From Bacillus sp. sid0103 (GTDB taxonomy: Bacteria > Bacillota > Bacilli > Bacillales_B > DSM-18226): a stretch of DNA of 64,000 nt. Both the position numbers and the translations under genes were made by a program. The notes under the pieces are model-generated. The model was not told the DNA's origin, made no database searches, and saw only the letters and a program-made list of their open reading frames with translations. The first letter of the stretch is position 1. The number at the start of each line of letters is the position of its first letter. Shown here piece after piece: positions 10,872 through 20,842 of the stretch. Location of the stretch: NCBI RefSeq assembly GCF_019219025.1, contig NZ_JAHUWN010000028.1, forward strand, positions 19,379 through 83,378, written 5' to 3'.

Positions 10872-10994
10872 TGTTGATTTCCGCTCCAGGCGCTTACGGT
10901 TCGCTGGCGGTCCGGGGAGACTCCCGCAGGAGTCTTCGCGCCTTCCACTGCAATCAACAGGGTGCCAAAATCAACAATAAGTTTTAACATAGCC
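10872..10994. repeat. GC-rich palindromic repeat, GGCTGTGTTAAA family (inverted copy)
   Basis: The GC-rich segment contains GATTTCCGCTCCAGGCGCTT and CTCCCGCAGGAGTCTTCGCG and ends TTTAACATAGCC. It is the reverse-oriented relative of the element at 27069-27252. Only one terminal repeat is recognisable. It is much more GC-rich than its surroundings and has no ORF with a ribosome site. The remainder of the gap 10741-11002 shows nothing else. Confidence 0.75.
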
Positions 10995-11002
10995 AAAGCA
11001 AA

Positions 11003-11036
11003 AAAAAATCTACCATGTTAATGGCAGATTTTTATC
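11003..11036 (-). terminator. Terminator of the app operon
   Basis: Minus-strand stem AATCTGCCAT / ATGGTAGATT with a 4-base loop, followed by a run of T, overlaps the end of appC. Confidence 0.85.
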
Positions 11037-11943
11037 GTTTTGATTTTGGATTAAAGGCATCCTTGAGGCCTTCTCCGATAAAGTTAATCGATAAGATGGT
11101 AATTGTGATTATTAATGCAGGCGGGACCCAGATCCATAGTTTAAATTGGAGAACATCGGGTTCGTTGGCGGAATTCAACATATTTCCCCAACTCGGAATT
11201 TCTTGAGGCACTCCAAAGCCAAGAAAACTTAAGCCTGTTTCAGCAACAATCATTGTAGCAAAGGTAATCGTCGCTTGAACAATAATTGTAGATAGTATAT
11301 TTGGAAGTAAATGTTTAACGATTACTTTTGTTGGTGAACAACCAATAGAAATGGCTGCAGTAATATATTCATTTTCTTTTTCTGCAAGAATCTTACTACG
11401 GACAATTCGTGCAATCCCCCCCCAACTTAGTAAGCTAATCGTTCCAATTAAGACCCATAACCCGTTTACTTTTCCAAAAAGAATGGCATTTAAGACAATG
11501 ACAAATACAAGAAAAGGAAAGTTTAAGATAAAATCAGTAAATCTCATTAATAAGCTATCAACAGCACCGCCAAAATATCCTGAAATAGAGCCGATTAACG
11601 TGCCAATTAAAATAACAAATAATGTACAACTTATCCCTACTAACAACGATATGCGCCCGCCATAAAGTAATCTTGTAAAGACATCGCGTCCTGACTTGTC
11701 CGTACCCAGCCAATGTTTACTAGATGGTTCTAACGACATTTGGCCTATGTTAATTCTGGTAATATCCGCAGTGGTAATATAAGGTGCAAGGATCGAAACT
11801 ATAGTAACAACCAGTAAGAAGATAAGACTTGTCATTGCCAATTTATTTTTCATAAACTTTTTTCGGGCAATTGCAAAAGGAGATAAACTTTTTTTCGGGG
11901 GTGTTACTAAAACTTCTCTCTCATTTTGTGTTACTATTTGCAT
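11032..11943 (-). CDS. appC: Peptide ABC transporter permease AppC
   Basis: Second permease of the App oligopeptide importer, 303 residues. It shows the OppC-type N-terminal helix (about residues 33-53), the conserved WLGTDKSGRDVFTRLLYGGR segment and the EAA loop (AAISIGCSPTKVIVKHLLPN). It ends GEGLKDAFNPKSKR. Last gene of appDFABC, 13 bp after appB. In B. subtilis App is a second oligopeptide permease that can stand in for Opp in sporulation and competence. Confidence 0.94.
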   Translation of the reverse strand: MQIVTQNEREVLVTPPKKSLSPFAIARKKFMKNKLAMTSLIFLLVVTIVSILAPYITTADITRINIGQMSLEPSSKHWLGTDKSGRDVFTRLLYGGRISLLVGISCTLFVILIGTLIGSISGYFGGAVDSLLMRFTDFILNFPFLVFVIVLNAILFGKVNGLWVLIGTISLLSWGGIARIVRSKILAEKENEYITAAISIGCSPTKVIVKHLLPNILSTIIVQATITFATMIVAETGLSFLGFGVPQEIPSWGNMLNSANEPDVLQFKLWIWVPPALIITITILSINFIGEGLKDAFNPKSKR

Positions 11944-11956
11944 TTATTCTCGCCCC

Positions 11957-12922
11957 CTAATCTAGCCTAATTCTCGGATCTACAACACCATATAAAACAT
12001 CAGCAATTAAGTTGCCTATTAGTGTTAAGAAAGAGAATAACATCGTCAACGTCAAAAGTACTGGATAATCCCGCGTCCCGACAGATTGCAGGAATAGTTG
12101 TCCAAGACCAGGATAAGTAAAAATGGTCTCGGTGATGATGGCGCCACTTATGATGGCAACGATATCAAAGCCTAAAAAGGTTATAAGTGGAATAATGGAG
12201 TTTCTTAAAATATGAACATTGTATATCTTTCTTTCGGGAGTGCCTTTTGCACGGGCTGTACGAACATAATCCTTACGGCTGTTTTCAATAATATCATTCC
12301 GTAAAAATTGGGTATAACTTGCTGTACTTAATAATCCAAGAACAACTGCTGGTAAAAATACATGATGGAACCGGCTTAACCACCATTCAAATGTTCCATC
12401 TGTTACACCAATATCTACTGAGCCATTTGAAGGAAACCATCCAAGTGTAAATGAAAAGAAAAAGATGGCGAATACCCCAGCAATAAAAGATGGTATGGCC
12501 AAACCTATGTAATTTAATCCTCCAATTAGGTTATCTGTTAAGGTATATGGCTTTCGCCCTGCATAGGACCCCATTAAAAATGCGAGGATATAGGTTATTA
12601 ATATAGATGAAAAACCTAAAAGTATGGTGTTAGGGAGTCGTTCTCCAATAACCTCAGATACCTCTATTTTAAAACGTGTTGATTTCCCAAAATCCCCCTC
12701 CACGAAACCACTAATCCAACGGAAATACTGCTGAGGCAGCGGGTCGTTATAACCCAATTTCTCCCTCATTTCCGCGATATACTCTGGATTAGTATTTCTT
12801 GGATCAATTTCTCCACTTAACGAATCGCCCGGCATTAATTTTGCCAAGGTGAATACAACAATGGAGGTAAGGAGTAACATTGGAATCATTCCCAATATTC
12901 TTCGAAATGCATATTTCAACAT
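11957..12922 (-). CDS. appB: Peptide ABC transporter permease AppB
   Basis: First permease of the App importer, 321 residues, with about six membrane helices, the EAA loop (ARAKGTPERKIYNVHILRN) and the C-terminal signature DVLYGVVDPRIRLD. Two ATGs lie 6 bases apart. The downstream one at 12922 is chosen because AAGGAG sits 7 bases before it, whereas the upstream ATG almost touches that site. The gene is separated from appA by a 160-bp spacer with two hairpins. Confidence 0.94.
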   Translation of the reverse strand: MLKYAFRRILGMIPMLLLTSIVVFTLAKLMPGDSLSGEIDPRNTNPEYIAEMREKLGYNDPLPQQYFRWISGFVEGDFGKSTRFKIEVSEVIGERLPNTILLGFSSILITYILAFLMGSYAGRKPYTLTDNLIGGLNYIGLAIPSFIAGVFAIFFFSFTLGWFPSNGSVDIGVTDGTFEWWLSRFHHVFLPAVVLGLLSTASYTQFLRNDIIENSRKDYVRTARAKGTPERKIYNVHILRNSIIPLITFLGFDIVAIISGAIITETIFTYPGLGQLFLQSVGTRDYPVLLTLTMLFSFLTLIGNLIADVLYGVVDPRIRLD

Positions 12923-12955
12923 GTGCATTCTCCTTGTCTAATAAGCTTTGGTAAC

Positions 12956-13021
12956 AACAAGTTGTGTAGAACCAACACTCAACTTGTTCAAATGGGAGAA
13001 GTAAGCCTTCTCCCATTTGAA
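12956..13021 (-). other. Double hairpin between appA and appB
   Basis: Two inverted repeats lie side by side: AACAAGTTG/CAACTTGTT (12956-12988) and a perfect 15-bp stem TTCAAATGGGAGAAG with its complement (12987-13021, 5-base loop). Neither is followed by a T run on the minus strand, so they look like an mRNA-stabilising or processing element that protects the appA message, rather than a terminator. Confidence 0.75.
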
Positions 13022-13082
13022 AGATTAAGTTGGTATTTTTAAGCTCTTGTATAATTCTTATTACAACTTAATAAAACCGTAC

Positions 13083-14798
13083 CTATTGCTTAATCCACCA
13101 TTCATTTGGACGATTCATACCAGAAACGTCAAATTTAACGTTCTGAACTCGTTTGCTTACAGCCATTGTTTCCTCTAGCTCCGCAATTGGTAGTGCAGGC
13201 AGATCTTGCATGAATAGTTTTTGCCATTGGACATATAGGTCCTTACGTTTCTCGTTATCTGTTCCAACTACTTTGATATCAAGTGCTTGATCTAGCAATT
13301 TATCGCTTTCAGCATTTACCCAGCGTGGATAGTTCCAAACTGCTTTTGATCCCCAAAGTGGTGTCGGATCTGGGTCTGAACCAGTTGACCAACCACCGAA
13401 GAATACTTCCATTGATTTATCAGCTTTATCAAGCATTTCGTAATAAAGGTTTACATCCGTCATAGTTAATTTCGTTTTTAAGCCAACCGCTTCCCAATAT
13501 TGAGTCATTGCCTTGGCACGGGATTCAAATGTAGGGTTATCAGTGGCATAGTGGCTAAAGTTTACAACAAATTTCTTACCATTTGGATCTTCACGGAAGC
13601 CATCGCCATCTACATCTTTGTATCCTGCTTCATCTAATAATGCTTTAGCTTTTTCAGGATCATACTTGTATTGCTCTAATTCGTCATTAGGTGCCGCGAT
13701 CCAATGATTTGTAGGGATTGGACGGTTTACTGGTTTACCAACTCCAAAGAAAAACGCCTTAACCCATTCTTCACGATTAATTGCATAATACATTGCTTCA
13801 CGAAGCTTTTTCTCTTGGTATTTAGGTTCGTTCATGACGTTTTTCTCGCCATCCCAAGTACCTAATCTGAAACCAACATAGTAATAGCTTACGCCAGGAT
13901 ATGTTACTGCATTTACATTATCAAGTGCTTTCACTTGATCAATAATACTCGGATGGAAAGATGTCATATCAAGCGTTCCGTTTTTAAGTTCTCCAACAGA
14001 AAGAGATGGATCGATAACTTTAATAACAACTTTTTCGATATGTGGTTTGCCGCCAAAGTAATCATCAAAGCGTTCCATTTCAATGGATTCACCTGGGATA
14101 ACTTTCGTTACTTTAAATGGTCCTAAACCAACAGGCTTTGTCCGAACTTGTTCAGATCCCATCATATCTTTCACTGCCATGCCTTTAAATTCAGTACGGT
14201 TCATAGGGTATGTCCAAAGATTATCCAGGTTGTTTACACGAGCTTTATCAAATGTAATTTGAATGTGGTAATCGTCAATAACTTTTATACCAGCGATTTC
14301 TTTCGCTTTTCCATCATGATAATCTTGTGCGCCCACGATATTTCTTACGTTATCAAAACGTGGACCATCATAATCCTTATCAGCAATAACTTTCAGTGCG
14401 AATTCCCAGTCTTTAACTGATAATTCATCGCCATTATGCCACTTGACGCCTTGTTTAATTTCAAAATCAAACACTTTATTGTCCGTCGTTTTCCATGAAG
14501 CGATATGCGGCTGTGCTTTTAAGTTTTCGTCATAATCAATTAGGTTTTCATCAAAAAAATCAATTACATATTGATCCGTTGCATTTCCATAGAAAGTGTA
14601 GTTAAACTTACCCTCAGGTGCAGAATCCAATGCATAAACTAGTGTTCCGCCATCTTGTGGTTTTTCGGATGTTTCACCAGACTTTCCATCATTTTCATTG
14701 TTCGATGTTCCTGCTTTTTCTCCGCCGCTGCAAGCCGCTAAAAAAGCGGATAGGACTAGCATTAATGCTGCTAACAGAAGCATACTTCTCTTCTTCAT
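13083..14798 (-). CDS. appA: Oligopeptide-binding lipoprotein AppA
   Basis: Extracellular receptor of the App importer, 571 residues. It has a lipoprotein signal peptide with lipobox LAAC (Cys at about residue 23), a hydrophilic linker and an SBP_bac_5 domain. It is the third gene of appDFABC, after the two ATPases. In the standard B. subtilis 168 strain appA carries a frameshift; here the frame is intact, so the transporter should work. Confidence 0.94.
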   Translation of the reverse strand: MKKRSMLLLAALMLVLSAFLAACSGGEKAGTSNNENDGKSGETSEKPQDGGTLVYALDSAPEGKFNYTFYGNATDQYVIDFFDENLIDYDENLKAQPHIASWKTTDNKVFDFEIKQGVKWHNGDELSVKDWEFALKVIADKDYDGPRFDNVRNIVGAQDYHDGKAKEIAGIKVIDDYHIQITFDKARVNNLDNLWTYPMNRTEFKGMAVKDMMGSEQVRTKPVGLGPFKVTKVIPGESIEMERFDDYFGGKPHIEKVVIKVIDPSLSVGELKNGTLDMTSFHPSIIDQVKALDNVNAVTYPGVSYYYVGFRLGTWDGEKNVMNEPKYQEKKLREAMYYAINREEWVKAFFFGVGKPVNRPIPTNHWIAAPNDELEQYKYDPEKAKALLDEAGYKDVDGDGFREDPNGKKFVVNFSHYATDNPTFESRAKAMTQYWEAVGLKTKLTMTDVNLYYEMLDKADKSMEVFFGGWSTGSDPDPTPLWGSKAVWNYPRWVNAESDKLLDQALDIKVVGTDNEKRKDLYVQWQKLFMQDLPALPIAELEETMAVSKRVQNVKFDVSGMNRPNEWWIKQ

Positions 14799-14836
14799 TT
14801 GTTTACCCCCCTATGATTTTTATTTTTCCCACTTAT

Positions 14837-15847
14837 TTAATAAAGGTGGCAAGCTACTCGATGAGAGGGCTTCACCTCCTTTAGTACCGGCTTACTTTTA
14901 GAACATTCCTCCATTGCCATAGGGCAGCGCGGATGGAATGAGCAACCCGTTGGTGGATTGATTGGACTTGGCACATCCCCTTTTAGGATAATCCGCTCCT
15001 TTTTTATCCTTGGATCAGGCGATGGAATTGCAGAAATTAATGCTTGAGTATATGGATGGAGAGGCTCCGTGTATAAGCTGTCTTTATCCGCAACCTCAAC
15101 CATATTCCCTAAGTACATGACACCAATTCGATCACTCATGTGTTTAACAACACTTAAGTCGTGGGCAATAAAAAGAAAAGTAAGGTTAAATTCTTCCTGT
15201 AAGTCTTTTAACAGGTTTAAAACCTGTGATTGAACGGAAACGTCTAGTGCTGAAACTGGTTCATCAGCAATAATTAGTTTCGGCTTTAGTGCAAGCGCTC
15301 TAGCAATTCCAATTCTTTGGCGCTGCCCCCCAGAAAACTCATGTGCATACTTATAATAAGCATCTGGCGGTAAACCTACTTTATTTAATAAATCCATGAC
15401 TTCCTGTTTTAATTCAGCCTTCGTTTTTTTAGAAAAGGTATAAATAGGTTCTGCAATAATATCTCCGACCATTTGCATCGGATTCAAAGAAGCGTACGGA
15501 TCCTGAAACACCATTTGCATATCTTTTCGAATCTCTCGCAGTGATCTGCCTGTTACTTTAGTAATGTCTTTCCCGTTAAAGAAAATCTGGCCTTCGGTTG
15601 GCTTTAATAGTCGAAGAATGGTTCTCCCTGCAGTTGATTTACCACAGCCGGATTCACCAACCAGTCCAAGTGTTTCTCCTCTTTTAATCTCAAATGAGAT
15701 ATTATCTACTGCTTTTACATTCCCAATCGTACGCTTTAAAAATCCGCCCTTAACTGGGTAATAGGTTTTAAGATTTTTAATCTCTAATAGATTTTCAGAT
15801 TGCAAGGGAGATTGCCCTCCCTGTTTATGTATTGAAACAGTACTCAT
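14837..15847 (-). CDS. appF: Peptide ABC transporter ATP-binding protein AppF
   Basis: ATPase of the App importer, 336 residues, with Walker A (GESGCGKST), signature SGGQRQR and Walker B (LIIADEP). The C-terminal oligopeptide-transport motif has four cysteines (TGCSFHPRCPMAMEEC and VACHLY). In related Dpp-type ATPases such a motif is reported to hold an iron-sulfur cluster; that role here is inference. The start overlaps the appD stop by one base (TAATG). Confidence 0.94.
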   Translation of the reverse strand: MSTVSIHKQGGQSPLQSENLLEIKNLKTYYPVKGGFLKRTIGNVKAVDNISFEIKRGETLGLVGESGCGKSTAGRTILRLLKPTEGQIFFNGKDITKVTGRSLREIRKDMQMVFQDPYASLNPMQMVGDIIAEPIYTFSKKTKAELKQEVMDLLNKVGLPPDAYYKYAHEFSGGQRQRIGIARALALKPKLIIADEPVSALDVSVQSQVLNLLKDLQEEFNLTFLFIAHDLSVVKHMSDRIGVMYLGNMVEVADKDSLYTEPLHPYTQALISAIPSPDPRIKKERIILKGDVPSPINPPTGCSFHPRCPMAMEECSKSKPVLKEVKPSHRVACHLY

Positions 15848-16869
15848 TAACTCACCCCTTCTTTCGGTTTACTTGTTTCATAGAGCAAGCAGGCAACTTC
15901 ATGGCCATGTTCTACATCTTCAAGTAATGGGGTAATTGTAGTGCACTCGGGCATTGATTTAGGACATCGATTTGCAAAACGACAGCCTGTTTTCGGCATA
16001 TTTATAAGTGATGGCACGATTCCCTTAATAGCACTTAACCGTTCTTCTTGTCCATCCATTTTCGGGATTGCACCTAAAAGTAAACTAGTATATGGATGTT
16101 TTGGATTGTGGAAAAGAGTATCAACATCAGTTCTTTCCACAATCCTTCCAGCGTACATCACCATTACTTCATCACACATTTCAGCTATTACACCTAAATC
16201 ATGTGTGATTAAAATAACGGACATGTCATTTACAGCTTGAATTTCTTTTAGAAGTTCTAATATTTGAGCTTGAACCGTAACGTCAAGCGCAGTTGTTGGT
16301 TCATCCGCAATTAATAATTTAGGCTGACATGCGATGGCAATCGCAATCATAACCCGCTGTCTCATTCCTCCAGATAGTTGATGTGGATACTCATCAATTA
16401 TTTTATCAGGTCTTGAAATGCCAACACTTTTTAATAGGGCGATCGACCTTTGCCTAGCCTCTTTCTTAGTAATTTTTAAATGATTAAAAAGGACCTCTTG
16501 TAGTTGATAGCCAATGGTAAAGACCGGATTTAATGAAGTCATCGGCTCTTGAAAAATCATCGAGACGTCTTTTCCGCGAATTCTATTGATTTGAGATTCT
16601 GACATTTTCTCAAGATTTACTCCATCAAATATAACCTCTCCTGCCTTAATTTTACCGCTTCCTTTAGGCAGTAACTTCATAATGGAGAGACTCATGACTG
16701 ATTTGCCACAACCAGACTCCCCAACAATACCAACAATTTGCCTAGGCTTAACATTAAATGAAACATTTTCAACTGCATTATAATCAGTTCCCTCAATATC
16801 AAATGCAGTCTCTAAATTTTTGACTTCTAGCAGTGGTGCCTCTTTGTGCAGCGTTTTTTTTGTGCTCAT
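15847..16869 (-). CDS. appD: Peptide ABC transporter ATP-binding protein AppD
   Basis: First gene of appDFABC, 340 residues. It has Walker A (GESGCGKSV), signature SGGMRQR and Walker B (LLIADEP). The C-terminal four-Cys motif is present (TGCRFANRCPKSMPEC and VACLLY). The operon promoter should lie in 16870-17009, an AT-rich gap with no recognisable operator. Gene order D-F-A-B-C matches the B. subtilis app cluster and differs from the opp order. Confidence 0.94.
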   Translation of the reverse strand: MSTKKTLHKEAPLLEVKNLETAFDIEGTDYNAVENVSFNVKPRQIVGIVGESGCGKSVMSLSIMKLLPKGSGKIKAGEVIFDGVNLEKMSESQINRIRGKDVSMIFQEPMTSLNPVFTIGYQLQEVLFNHLKITKKEARQRSIALLKSVGISRPDKIIDEYPHQLSGGMRQRVMIAIAIACQPKLLIADEPTTALDVTVQAQILELLKEIQAVNDMSVILITHDLGVIAEMCDEVMVMYAGRIVERTDVDTLFHNPKHPYTSLLLGAIPKMDGQEERLSAIKGIVPSLINMPKTGCRFANRCPKSMPECTTITPLLEDVEHGHEVACLLYETSKPKEGVS

Positions 16870-17009
16870 AGTACACCCTCTAACTTTTTAAATTATTCTG
16901 TTTATTCAAACTATTTAATAAAAATTCTATTACGGAATTGTTACAAAAGCAATATTTTTTTAAAAAATTAAAAATATTTACTAAATTTTTTCTTTTTAAA
17001 ACCCTAATT

Positions 17010-17810
17010 TTATTGGCTTTTTTCGAGGTAATTATTATAGATATCTAGGTATTTTTTTGCGGGATTCGAAAAAGATAGTTTCGTAGAATAATGATGGGAT
17101 TCGTAATAATGTTTAACAATACTATATCCCATTGCATATCCGAGTAAATTAGGCAACCTTCCCTTCCCATACAGTAATTCATCGTGTACTCTTTCATTTT
17201 TTTTCTTGGCTAGTTGTTTTTTTATATATTTATCCCAAAACATAATGAGCTCCTTTTCACTATACATACGGCACCATGAAGCTAAATATTCCGAACCGCA
17301 ATTTTTTAAAACAGCATATTCTGCTAGACCTTCAATGATAATGGAATCAAGCAAGGTATAGTCTTCCATTCTTTTATTTAACAGAGAAAGCCGGCAGACG
17401 TGATGGTATTCATGGACCAATAGTGCCTCTATTTCCTTCAAATCTTCACAATGCGAGAGAAAAAGAAACATTTTATCTGGGAACGAAACTCCCGCTTTAC
17501 TCTTACCTTCTCTGAAAAAGAATCCGCCCGCTTGTGCTACAGGAAAGAGAAAAACAGGTATATCAGGGCCATTCCATTTTTCTTTATATTGATGAAAGAG
17601 TTGTTCTACTTGATCCCACGCATTTTGTTCCTTCATTCGATCATACATAATCCAAGCGGATCGAGACGGTCGGTACATCCCAAAATTCACTAATTGATTG
17701 TATATTTCCTTTGAAGTTTGCTTTTTAAAAAATGGTTCAAGTTTTTCACACATCTTAACCGGCCTTTCAAACTCATTCATTAACCATTGATCCGTTCGAA
17801 TGATTCCCAT
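17010..17810 (-). CDS. yjaZ: YjaZ-like putative zinc peptidase (DUF2268)
   Basis: Protein of 266 residues that matches B. subtilis YjaZ by position between app and fabF and by the DUF2268 hallmark HExxH (VHEYHH, about residue 128), a zinc-binding motif of gluzincin-type peptidases. A downstream Glu (IIEGLAEYAV, about residue 160) could be the third ligand. No signal peptide is seen. Substrate unknown. It is preceded by a fabF terminator and so probably has its own promoter. Confidence 0.85.
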   Translation of the reverse strand: MGIIRTDQWLMNEFERPVKMCEKLEPFFKKQTSKEIYNQLVNFGMYRPSRSAWIMYDRMKEQNAWDQVEQLFHQYKEKWNGPDIPVFLFPVAQAGGFFFREGKSKAGVSFPDKMFLFLSHCEDLKEIEALLVHEYHHVCRLSLLNKRMEDYTLLDSIIIEGLAEYAVLKNCGSEYLASWCRMYSEKELIMFWDKYIKKQLAKKKNERVHDELLYGKGRLPNLLGYAMGYSIVKHYYESHHYSTKLSFSNPAKKYLDIYNNYLEKSQ

Positions 17811-17895
17811 AACTTCACCCCATTAACTTTAACCCTCTGAACAGTTTATGAAGGTAATAAAAAGTGGTTCATAGATAAAAATGATTAAAATGGCA

Positions 17896-17932
17896 AAAAA
17901 AAAAAAACGACCAGACATTAGTCTGGTCGATC
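17896..17932 (-). terminator. Terminator of fabH-fabF
   Basis: Minus-strand stem CGACCAGAC / GTCTGGTCG with a 4-6 base loop is followed by a long T run, directly after the fabF stop. Confidence 0.92.
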
Positions 17933-17939
17933 AAAAGAC

Positions 17940-19178
17940 TCATTCGTATTTTTTGAATACTATCGTTGCGTTGTGCCCGCCAAAGCCTAATGAATTACTC
18001 ATCGCTGCTTTAATTTCCATTGGACGTGCTTTATTTGCTACATAATCTAAGTCGCATTCAGGATCTGGTGTTTCATAATTAATGGTTGGTGGAAGCATAC
18101 TGTCTCTGATCGCTAAAACTGTAAAAATCGCTTCTACCCCGCCAGCGGCACCTAGAAGATGCCCTGTCATAGATTTTGTTGAGCTGATGGCTAATTTATA
18201 GGCGTGCTCACCGAATACTTCTTTAACGGCTAGGGTTTCAAACTTATCATTATATTCTGTGCTCGTACCATGGGCGTTAACATAATCAATTTCCTCAGGT
18301 TTTAGCCCTCCATCATTGATGGCCATTTTCATAGCACGAGCACCACCTTCACCACCAGGTGCTGGTGCAGTAATATGATAGGCATCACCCGTTGCCCCAT
18401 AGCCGACAATTTCTGCGTAAATTTTTGCACCACGTGCTAAGGCATGTTCAAGTTCTTCTAACACAATAATCCCTGCACCTTCACCAATGACAAATCCATC
18501 ACGGTTTTTATCGAACGGTCTGCTAGCCGTCTTAGGGTCTGGATTTGTGGAAAGGGCGGTATTTGCACAAAAGCCTGCGACAGACATTTTTGTAATCGGT
18601 GCTTCCGCTCCACCCGTTATCATTGCATCTGCATCGCCACGTTGTATTACTTTAAAGGCATCACCAATGGAATTTGTCCCTGTTGCGCAGGCAGTTACCG
18701 TACATGAATTGAAGCCCCTCGCACCTAATGTAATGGAAACTTGTCCAGTAGCCATATCAGGAATTAACATCGGTACAAAAAATGGGCTTACCCGCTTGTA
18801 GCCTCTGTTCTGAAATATTTCAAATTGCTGTTCAAAGGTTTCCATACCACCAATTCCTGAACCAATCCATACTCCAACACGATGGGAGTTATCTTCGTTA
18901 ATCGTTAAATTCGCATCTTTCACTGCCATTAATGCAGATGCCACTGCAAATTGTGTAAACCGGTCCATTTTACGGGCATCTTTTCTATCCATAAAAGCTT
19001 CAGGATCAAAATCCGTTGATTCTGCGGCAACTTTTGCTGGATATTCATCTGCATTGACCCTCGTCAAAGGACCAATTCCAGATTTCCCTTCTAATATGTT
19101 TTTCCATGTTGTTTCGGCATCATTTCCAAGCGGCGTTACGGCACCGATGCCTGTCACTACAACCCTGCGATTTTCCAT
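17940..19178 (-). CDS. fabF: 3-oxoacyl-ACP synthase II
   Basis: FabF condenses malonyl-ACP with growing acyl-ACP in type II fatty acid synthesis. The Cys-His-His triad is visible: Cys at about residue 164 (VTACATGT), His in VNAHGTST and His in [12 protein letters not shown]. The start [14 protein letters not shown] follows AAGGAG at about 9 bases. An upstream in-frame ATG at 19196 has no ribosome site. At 412 residues it has the normal length. It forms an operon with fabH. Confidence 0.96.
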   Translation of the reverse strand: MENRRVVVTGIGAVTPLGNDAETTWKNILEGKSGIGPLTRVNADEYPAKVAAESTDFDPEAFMDRKDARKMDRFTQFAVASALMAVKDANLTINEDNSHRVGVWIGSGIGGMETFEQQFEIFQNRGYKRVSPFFVPMLIPDMATGQVSITLGARGFNSCTVTACATGTNSIGDAFKVIQRGDADAMITGGAEAPITKMSVAGFCANTALSTNPDPKTASRPFDKNRDGFVIGEGAGIIVLEELEHALARGAKIYAEIVGYGATGDAYHITAPAPGGEGGARAMKMAINDGGLKPEEIDYVNAHGTSTEYNDKFETLAVKEVFGEHAYKLAISSTKSMTGHLLGAAGGVEAIFTVLAIRDSMLPPTINYETPDPECDLDYVANKARPMEIKAAMSNSLGFGGHNATIVFKKYE

Positions 19179-19223
19179 AATATCTATCTCCTTCATTTCT
19201 TAACTTTTTCAAAAATGTATCCT

Positions 19224-20156
19224 TTATTTTCCCCATTTGATGGCAATCGCACCCCAGGTTAGGCCTCCGCCAAAACCTACCATGACGATGATGTCATCAT
19301 CTTTAATTCTTCCCTCTTCTAAATCTTCCACAATCGAAATTGGAATTGATGCAGCAGATGTATTACCATATTTATGAATGGTTTTTGACATTTTTTCAAC
19401 AGGCAATTCTAATCTTTGTCTTGATGCTTCCATAATACGAATATTAGCCTGATGAGGAATTAAGAAATCGACATCGTCTTTAGATAATCCTGCTTTTTCG
19501 AGAACATTTATACAGCTCTCACCCATTTGCCTTACAGCAAATTTAAACACTTCGCGACCATTCATTATTATATATTCATCCTGGAACAAGTGTTTAGATC
19601 CAGTCCCATCAGCACCAAGTTCAAAGGAAAGAATCCCTCGATTTTCTGACACTGGACCGATAACTGTGGCTCCAGCCCCATCCCCAAATAATACCGCAGT
19701 ATTACGGTCAGACCAGTCAGTAATTTTCGAAAGTTTTTCCACACCAACCACTAAGACATATTTATAAACTTCTGTTTCAATGAATTGCTTCCCGGTCACA
19801 ATCCCATACATAAAACCTGCACAGGCTGCACTGACATCCATTGCAGCTGCCTTGGTTGCTCCCAGCCTTTCTTGAATTCTGCAGGCAACCGATGGAAAAG
19901 GAGTATCTGGAGTAACCGTTGCTACCAAAATTAAATCGATTTCATCAGCAGTAATACCTGCATCTTTTATAGCTTTTTGGGCTGCTTCAAAAGCCATATC
20001 CGAAGTATTGACGTCATCCGCAGCAATTCTTCTTTCTTCGATTCCTGTCATTGTACGAATCCATTCATCGGATGTATCCATGATCTTTTCTAAATCCTTA
20101 TTGGTAACAATTTTTTCTGGTAAATATCTACCGATACCTACAATCCCTGCTTTCAC
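19224..20156 (-). CDS. fabH: 3-oxoacyl-ACP synthase III (FabHA type)
   Basis: FabH starts fatty acid synthesis by joining a short acyl-CoA to malonyl-ACP; in bacilli it prefers branched primers. The catalytic Cys112 (SAACAGF), His (PHQANIRI) and Asn (YGNTSAAS) are present. I choose the GTG at 20156 (product [15 protein letters not shown]), because the AAGGAG site directly abuts the ATG at 20165 but lies 9 bases before the GTG. This start matches B. subtilis FabHA. A FapR-like operator lies upstream. Confidence 0.95.
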   Translation of the reverse strand: MKAGIVGIGRYLPEKIVTNKDLEKIMDTSDEWIRTMTGIEERRIAADDVNTSDMAFEAAQKAIKDAGITADEIDLILVATVTPDTPFPSVACRIQERLGATKAAAMDVSAACAGFMYGIVTGKQFIETEVYKYVLVVGVEKLSKITDWSDRNTAVLFGDGAGATVIGPVSENRGILSFELGADGTGSKHLFQDEYIIMNGREVFKFAVRQMGESCINVLEKAGLSKDDVDFLIPHQANIRIMEASRQRLELPVEKMSKTIHKYGNTSAASIPISIVEDLEEGRIKDDDIIVMVGFGGGLTWGAIAIKWGK

Positions 20157-20216
20157 ACGTTCCATCTCCTTTATTTATGGAAAGATTCTCTATATCCTAT
20201 TGTTTAATATCAATTC

Positions 20217-20233
20217 TTATGACTTGGTACTAA
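20217..20233 (-). promoter_or_regulatory. Candidate FapR operator upstream of fabH
   Basis: On the minus strand TTAGTACCAAGTCATAA has one perfect half of the FapR site (TTAGTACC) and a weak second half. It lies about 60-75 bp upstream of the fabH start, overlapping the likely promoter. FapR represses fatty-acid genes in bacilli and is released by malonyl-CoA. Confidence 0.6.
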
Positions 20234-20363
20234 TTTTATCAAATGGAACCCATTTTAAGCAACTGTTTCTTCTTCATTTTTATTCCTCCGCTAATGTACA
20301 TACCTTTTATTCGTTTAATCATATTCTATCCTATGGAGTAATCTGAAAGGAGCCATATTAATC

Positions 20364-20597
20364 ATGGGAGACAATAGTCAAAATCACCAGAAGAATCTTG
20401 AGCGTTTTAATGATTTCATGTTTGGTACACGTGGCGAACAACACCGAAAGGATTATCATTCCCAAGAATCTTCTACCAATTCATCCTCAATTGATTATGA
20501 AGAGATTTTAAGTTCAATTGATAAGATTATTGAATCAGTAGGTAGTTTAAAACCCGTCGTACAATCAGTATTAGGACAAATATTAAAAAAGAAATAA
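20364..20597 (+). CDS. YjzB-like small acidic protein
   Basis: Hydrophilic protein of 77 residues (MGDNSQNHQKNLERFNDFMF), with a Ser/Asn-rich middle and a C-terminal amphipathic stretch (EEILSSIDKIIESVGSLKPV). It sits between comZ and fabH on the opposite strand, which is where I recall yjzB in B. subtilis. The assignment is positional. An AAAGGAG site precedes the ATG. Function unknown; no catalytic motif seen. Confidence 0.7.
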   Translation: MGDNSQNHQKNLERFNDFMFGTRGEQHRKDYHSQESSTNSSSIDYEEILSSIDKIIESVGSLKPVVQSVLGQILKKK

Positions 20598-20630
20598 GCT
20601 CTCGAATCGAGAGCTTATTTCTTTTTAGAT
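20597..20630. terminator. Bidirectional terminator between yjzB-like gene and comZ
   Basis: A palindromic stem AAGCTCTCGA / TCGAGAGCTT lies at the convergent 3' ends, followed on the plus strand by a T-rich tract. Confidence 0.8.
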
Positions 20631-20816
20631 TTCTTTTTTCCCTTCAGCTACCCCAAGTTCATATGCTTCTTGCATGACCTTTGTAAAAAGATTCATAAAC
20701 GGCTCGATTAACTCCATCGATAGTTCCACGCCAGCCTTGTCTAATTGTTCTTTAGCTTCAGGTAAGTATTTCATCGCGATCTGCATAAATTCTAACGTTT
20801 TATCTTGACTGTTCAT
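20625..20816 (-). CDS. comZ: ComG operon repressor ComZ
   Basis: ComZ is a 63-residue protein reported to lower comG expression in B. subtilis. The sequence MNSQDKTLEFMQIAMKYLPE, the length and the place next to fabH all match. An upstream in-frame ATG at 20837 is rejected because GAAGGAG lies just before the ATG at 20816. The protein is mostly helical and acidic. A transposable repeat lies immediately upstream, so its promoter may partly lie in that repeat. Confidence 0.9.
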   Translation of the reverse strand: MNSQDKTLEFMQIAMKYLPEAKEQLDKAGVELSMELIEPFMNLFTKVMQEAYELGVAEGKKEI

Positions 20817-20842
20817 ATATACTCCTTCGTATGTCATTAGCT

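Noticed and set aside
10627..10980. Plus-strand ORF of 117 codons crossing the yjbA start and a repeat
   Set aside because: It is antisense to yjbA and runs into the GC-rich repeat; no ribosome site.
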